From Hepsetus odoe (taxonomy: Eukaryota > Chordata > Actinopteri > Characiformes > Hepsetidae): DNA of 64,000 nt. Position 1 is the stretch's first letter. Each line of letters starts with the position of its first letter. Shown one piece after another: positions 60,681 through 64,000 of the stretch. The position numbers were made by a program, and so were the translations under genes. The stretch is taken from positions 21,901,972 to 21,965,971 of the forward strand of contig CM029379.1 of the NCBI GenBank assembly GCA_017165825.1, read 5' to 3'. The notes beneath the pieces were generated by a model. The model ran no database searches and was not told the origin of the DNA. It worked only from the letters and a program-made list of their open reading frames with translations.

Positions 60681-61807
60681 TTTTCTCATATGTATAGATT
60701 ATGAAACATATTCCTGGCTGTGCTTTGATCCCCCCCTCATTTTCTGCCCCATTTAGTCATGTACAGTTCCACCCACTAACTACAACTCCCCCACTGAACG
60801 ATACCACCATCACGGGCAGGGTGATGGTTAACTCATGCTTCCACACAGCCACATGAATTCACAGGGGGAGCATCCACCCACTTAGTGCATAATAAAAGCA
60901 CAACATTATTTGATTAGGTGTTTCTGGGTACATTTATTTTGTCTGATTTGTTCAATATCCAATAACAGCTTAGCAAGACGATCGCAAAGCTTACTGATAA
61001 ATATCTAATAAAAATTGCTCCCAAATCTAGGGATACAAGTTTGAATTAAGGTAGTCTTTTCCATTTTCTTTTATGTAATTAAGAAAAATAATTGGAATTA
61101 AATGCATTCTTTCCAGAGTACTGCAATAGCCAAATTTCCTGTCTAAATGGCCAATGAAATGTATGCTTTTGAAATACTGTAAACATCAAAAGAAGCCAAG
61201 TTAGTTTACTGTGTTTGTAAAACCTGTGGTTCCCAATGAGTTATGTATTTTAGGGCCCATTTTCTCCAGTTTTATCCACTTCAGTAAATGGCAAAAGTTA
61301 TTACAAACTTTGTGTCATGGTTAGGAGCAGCACAGATAGGCCTGGCTTTTATTTAGCATCAGACACTGTTCAAGCACATTGCTTATCCCTCATTTCTGTT
61401 AATGCATTAACAGCTTTCATGCGTAGTGCAAAGCAGTAAGCAGTCTGTCAACACTCGAATAGCTGCTGAATAATTTTACAGAATAATTTTAGCGTGTGTC
61501 CTAACAGATGTCTCCCCCATGTGTTAGTGAGCAACCAGACTGTTCATTGTGAGTTTTTTTTAAACGTTTGTGTGTATGAAATTTTTAGAGCCAGCATGTG
61601 GGTGCCATAAATAGGATTTCATTTTGAAAATGAATGTAAAAAAAACATATAACTTCTCTTACAACCTTTTACTGCAGCATTTAACAGCCTCATGGACATT
61701 TATATGCATTTTTTGAGTGTATTTTTTTTTTTTATGTGGTAAAAGTGTTTGTTTCTCTTTTGATTGCTGAATGTACTGAAGTACAAGCATCTTGTTTTTG
61801 TGCTTAG

Positions 61808-61927
61808 GACCCAGCACCACCTGCACGGAGGACTCCTGCCATAATCAGGGAGTGTGTCTGCAGCAATGGGAGGGCTTCTCATGCGACTGCACCATGACGT
61901 CCTATGGAGGCTCGTACTGCAGCGATC
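61808..61927 (+). CDS. nrxn2: nrxn2 exon, third EGF-like domain (EGF-C), 120 nt
   Basis: The acceptor is TTTTTGTGCTTAG and the donor is C/GTGAGT. Phase is 1-1 with 39 full codons: it starts P-S-T-T-C-T-E-D-S-C-H-N-Q-G-V-C, continues E-G-F-S-C-D-C-T-M-T-S-Y-G-G, and ends Y-C-S-D. All six EGF cysteines are present in the usual spacing. This domain joins LNS5 to LNS6 in alpha-neurexin. P-S-T-T-C-T-E and T-M-T-S-Y-G-G favour neurexin-2 over neurexin-1 (P-S-T-T-C-Q-E, S-M-T-S-F). The split codon at the donor is expected to be completed as Asp-Pro-Gly by the LNS6 exon outside the window. Open reading past 61927 is intronic. Confidence 0.97.
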
Positions 61928-64000
61928 GTGAGTACACACTTGCTCTCCTCCTCTTCTGCACGTGCTTCAGCTCAGTTGTGTCATACTGGCTTTTGCTTGG
62001 GGTTTGGTGGATTTGTTTAATCAAGCAGTGTAGGTTAGTTTGACAAAGAGGTTTTGGTTGTGGTATGGACCAAAAACAAATCGAGGCCCTGAATTGTTTC
62101 TGTACAAACTTCCCTTTACGCAATTGAACTTTTGCAGTATAGAGTCAGAGCTCTTGTTATGCAGAAAGTTCTGTTGAGACTTTGATGATGCACTTTATTT
62201 GTTGGAGTTTAATTTACACTGCTGAAAAGCTTTACATCTTCTGTTTTCTGCTTCTCTGAAGCCTCCCTTTTCCCTTGTGGCTTCCACATGTCAAAAACAA
62301 GCACACACACACAAAAAAAACTTAAAACAGAAAAAAAGAATTCAGTTTCAAGAATAAATCATGGTTTCAACACGATAAATTAAGCAAATGCATCAGTTGT
62401 TGTTGTTTGTTTTTTTTTATTAATTATTTCTGGAACACATTTGTATTTATTTGTGTTTTGACAAATTTAAACAGAGCTGAACCACGCAGGCTGTGTTCTC
62501 AGGATTCCCCCAGCCTTTACCATAGTCTTTTCTTTAACAGTGTTGGCCAGCACTGAAACTTGCCAGCATGCAGAAGCTCATATAAGAACAAGAGTGACCA
62601 GGGCAATGGGAGGAATCAAAGACTCAAAACATTAGAAAAGGATGATTCATTTTACTCTAATACATTGGCACAGTTATTTCTAAAAGTTAGAGGAAGTTTC
62701 CTCTTGAAGTGATATTAACATTGGAATCATGTAACTTTGAAGTGTTTCTGTGTCCATTGTGTTTGGACAGGTGCTAACAATAAGTAATGGAGAATTGAGA
62801 CAGAGTAGTCCTGTTGGGTCTGCTTACTTAGCTGGTCTGTAATTCGTTAAAGAAGACAGAACGAAATGAATAGCAAGAGTCAGTTTTGCTTAGGGTGAGA
62901 ATTGTGCAGAGTGCCTGTGGCTGCTGCTGTGGATATTTCTCACTTCTTAGCGGGCTGATTTATTACGATGATTAATTGGTTTTTGGTTGTCTCCCTGCTG
63001 GTATTCCAGGCTTAATCAGGAGGTAATTGAAAGCAGGAACACGCATGTATGTGCACGCAGGCCTGATAACAGTTGTGTGACCTTGTCTATCAGATATGTG
63101 GATGTTCTGTCAAGCTAGTTAAGCAGTGAGATGAGTCAGTTACCTCCTTGGGTACTTCTACATATATTTTTTTTTTTTTTCATACTGTGATGAAGAGTGC
63201 AGTTAGTGTAGAAAGGCTGTTGCTTGCATCCTGGAGCTAAGTGCTTCACACTAAGCTGCTTTTTTAGCTATGCCAATGGTTTCCTAGCATTTACTGTTCT
63301 TGTGCCTGGAACTGGTTTGATCTGAAAGTATTAATGACTTTTAAGGAACAGTAGATTTTGCTTAGTGGGGTAAGTAGGTAAAGTTCAGTGAACTACACCA
63401 GGCAATCATAGCATGATGTGGAAAAGACCAAAACGACCAAAGAGAAAATCAGAGAGTGAAGATGTTTGCTAACTCAGGGTAAGTGCAGCAGATAGATCCC
63501 CTATGGAAAAACACAAAAAAGACTCTGAGTTTAGTACATAGAGTTCCACTAATTCCTTTAAATTGCAGTCCTATTATTACATTTTTAATCTTAGTTTAGT
63601 GATCCCTATAAATTACAATTGTAAGCTTTATATAGTGAGTAGTTGAATATGGATAATATAAATAAATAATGCTGATGTTAGCAGTATATCAGGTCTCTCT
63701 GGTTCGCTCCCTTTATGCATGATAAGGCATGACTGCATGCGTTTGTTCTTCTGCTACTGATTGGTGGTGTTGATTTGATGCTGATCGACCGAACACCCTC
63801 AAGAAAAGAACTCGAATTTTGACACTGAACTACCTTCAGCGTTCTTCTCTTTTCCTGACTTCGCTTGGAACATTTTCAGACATTTCAACTTCTTCAGCAT
63901 TTATTGCTACCTCTTTCTTTGTCTTTGTTTGTTCTGCCACGCATTCAGGATATCTTCACTTTGGCACAAAGAAGGCTTTTTCAAGCATTGTTAAATGGAT
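61928..64000 (+). other. nrxn2: nrxn2 intron after EGF-C, partial
   Basis: Begins with GTGAGT and runs off the window. In neurexin genes the beta-form promoter and first exon lie in this interval before LNS6, but no signal-peptide exon or convincing promoter was seen in these 2 kb. Simple A and T runs only; no mobile element recognised. Confidence 0.8.

Larger units (their letters stand above)
57460..61807 (+). other. nrxn2: nrxn2 intron between LNS5 and EGF-C, 4348 bp
   Basis: Bounded by GTCAGT and TTTTTGTGCTTAG. It contains a LINE 3' remnant (58231-58519), a CT repeat (60262-60332) and a possible conserved block (60490-60680). The other stretches (57470-58230, 58520-60110, 60690-61807) show nothing recognisable. 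Confidence 0.87.

Noticed and set aside
61928..62043. Coding extension past the EGF-C exon
   Set aside because: A consensus donor GTGAGT with the expected split Asp codon ends the exon at 61927; the downstream peptide is hydrophobic but not neurexin-like.

Overview
The window is a piece of a vertebrate nuclear genome, almost certainly a teleost fish. It is AT-rich, has long GT-AG introns, many CA, CT and TA microsatellites, and fish-type mobile elements: tRNA-headed SINEs, Tc1/mariner remnants, an RTE-like LINE and solo LTRs. A DANA-like SINE head hints at an otophysan fish (catfish, characin, cyprinid or relative), but the species cannot be fixed from the sequence. No bacterial-style gene, CRISPR array or rRNA was seen.

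The only host gene recognised is an alpha-neurexin on the + strand. The encoded peptide matches neurexin-2 best, so it is called nrxn2; the a or b teleost paralogue is not resolved. Six exons are supported: a 27-nt microexon (2549-2575, the SS3 alternative segment), 35067-35186, 36094-36475, 38862-39052, 57286-57459 and 61808-61927. Together they hold 1014 nt with no frame break and encode the second half of LNS4, all of LNS5 and the third EGF-like domain. Both ends of the gene lie outside: the window opens in the intron before SS3 and closes in the intron after EGF-C, before LNS6. No promoter of the alpha or beta form was identified.

The 32.5-kb intron between SS3 and the next exon holds most of the mobile DNA. 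Region by region: an LTR with a SINE nested inside it (6459-6965); a ~2.99-kb block present twice in tandem (7497-10488 and 10490-13476) separated by a single N, most likely an uncollapsed contig overlap; a Tc1 fragment (13850-14400); an antisense LINE with a SINE at an internal junction (14735-16945); a microsatellite-rich stretch; a Tc1 copy split by a SINE (18712-19768); another Tc1 remnant (21190-22195); foldback Tc1 elements (23631-24058, 25185-25727); several SINEs; a GC-rich island (28050-28320); and a second LINE with a broken catalytic motif (32757-34582). The 18-kb intron 39053-57285 carries two more foldback elements, three SINEs, a decayed Tc1, a 50-bp perfect palindrome and a 35-bp minisatellite. 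The 4.3-kb intron has a LINE 3' remnant and a candidate conserved non-coding block.

The most interesting points are the splicing architecture around SS3 (CU-rich tracts on both sides, a downstream exon that begins with a 5' splice-site consensus, and an AG/GTAAGT recursive-type motif 330 nt into the intron), the datable nested insertions with intact target-site duplications, a SINE family with one head and two different tails, and the foldback Tc1 family. No undescribed protein system was found.
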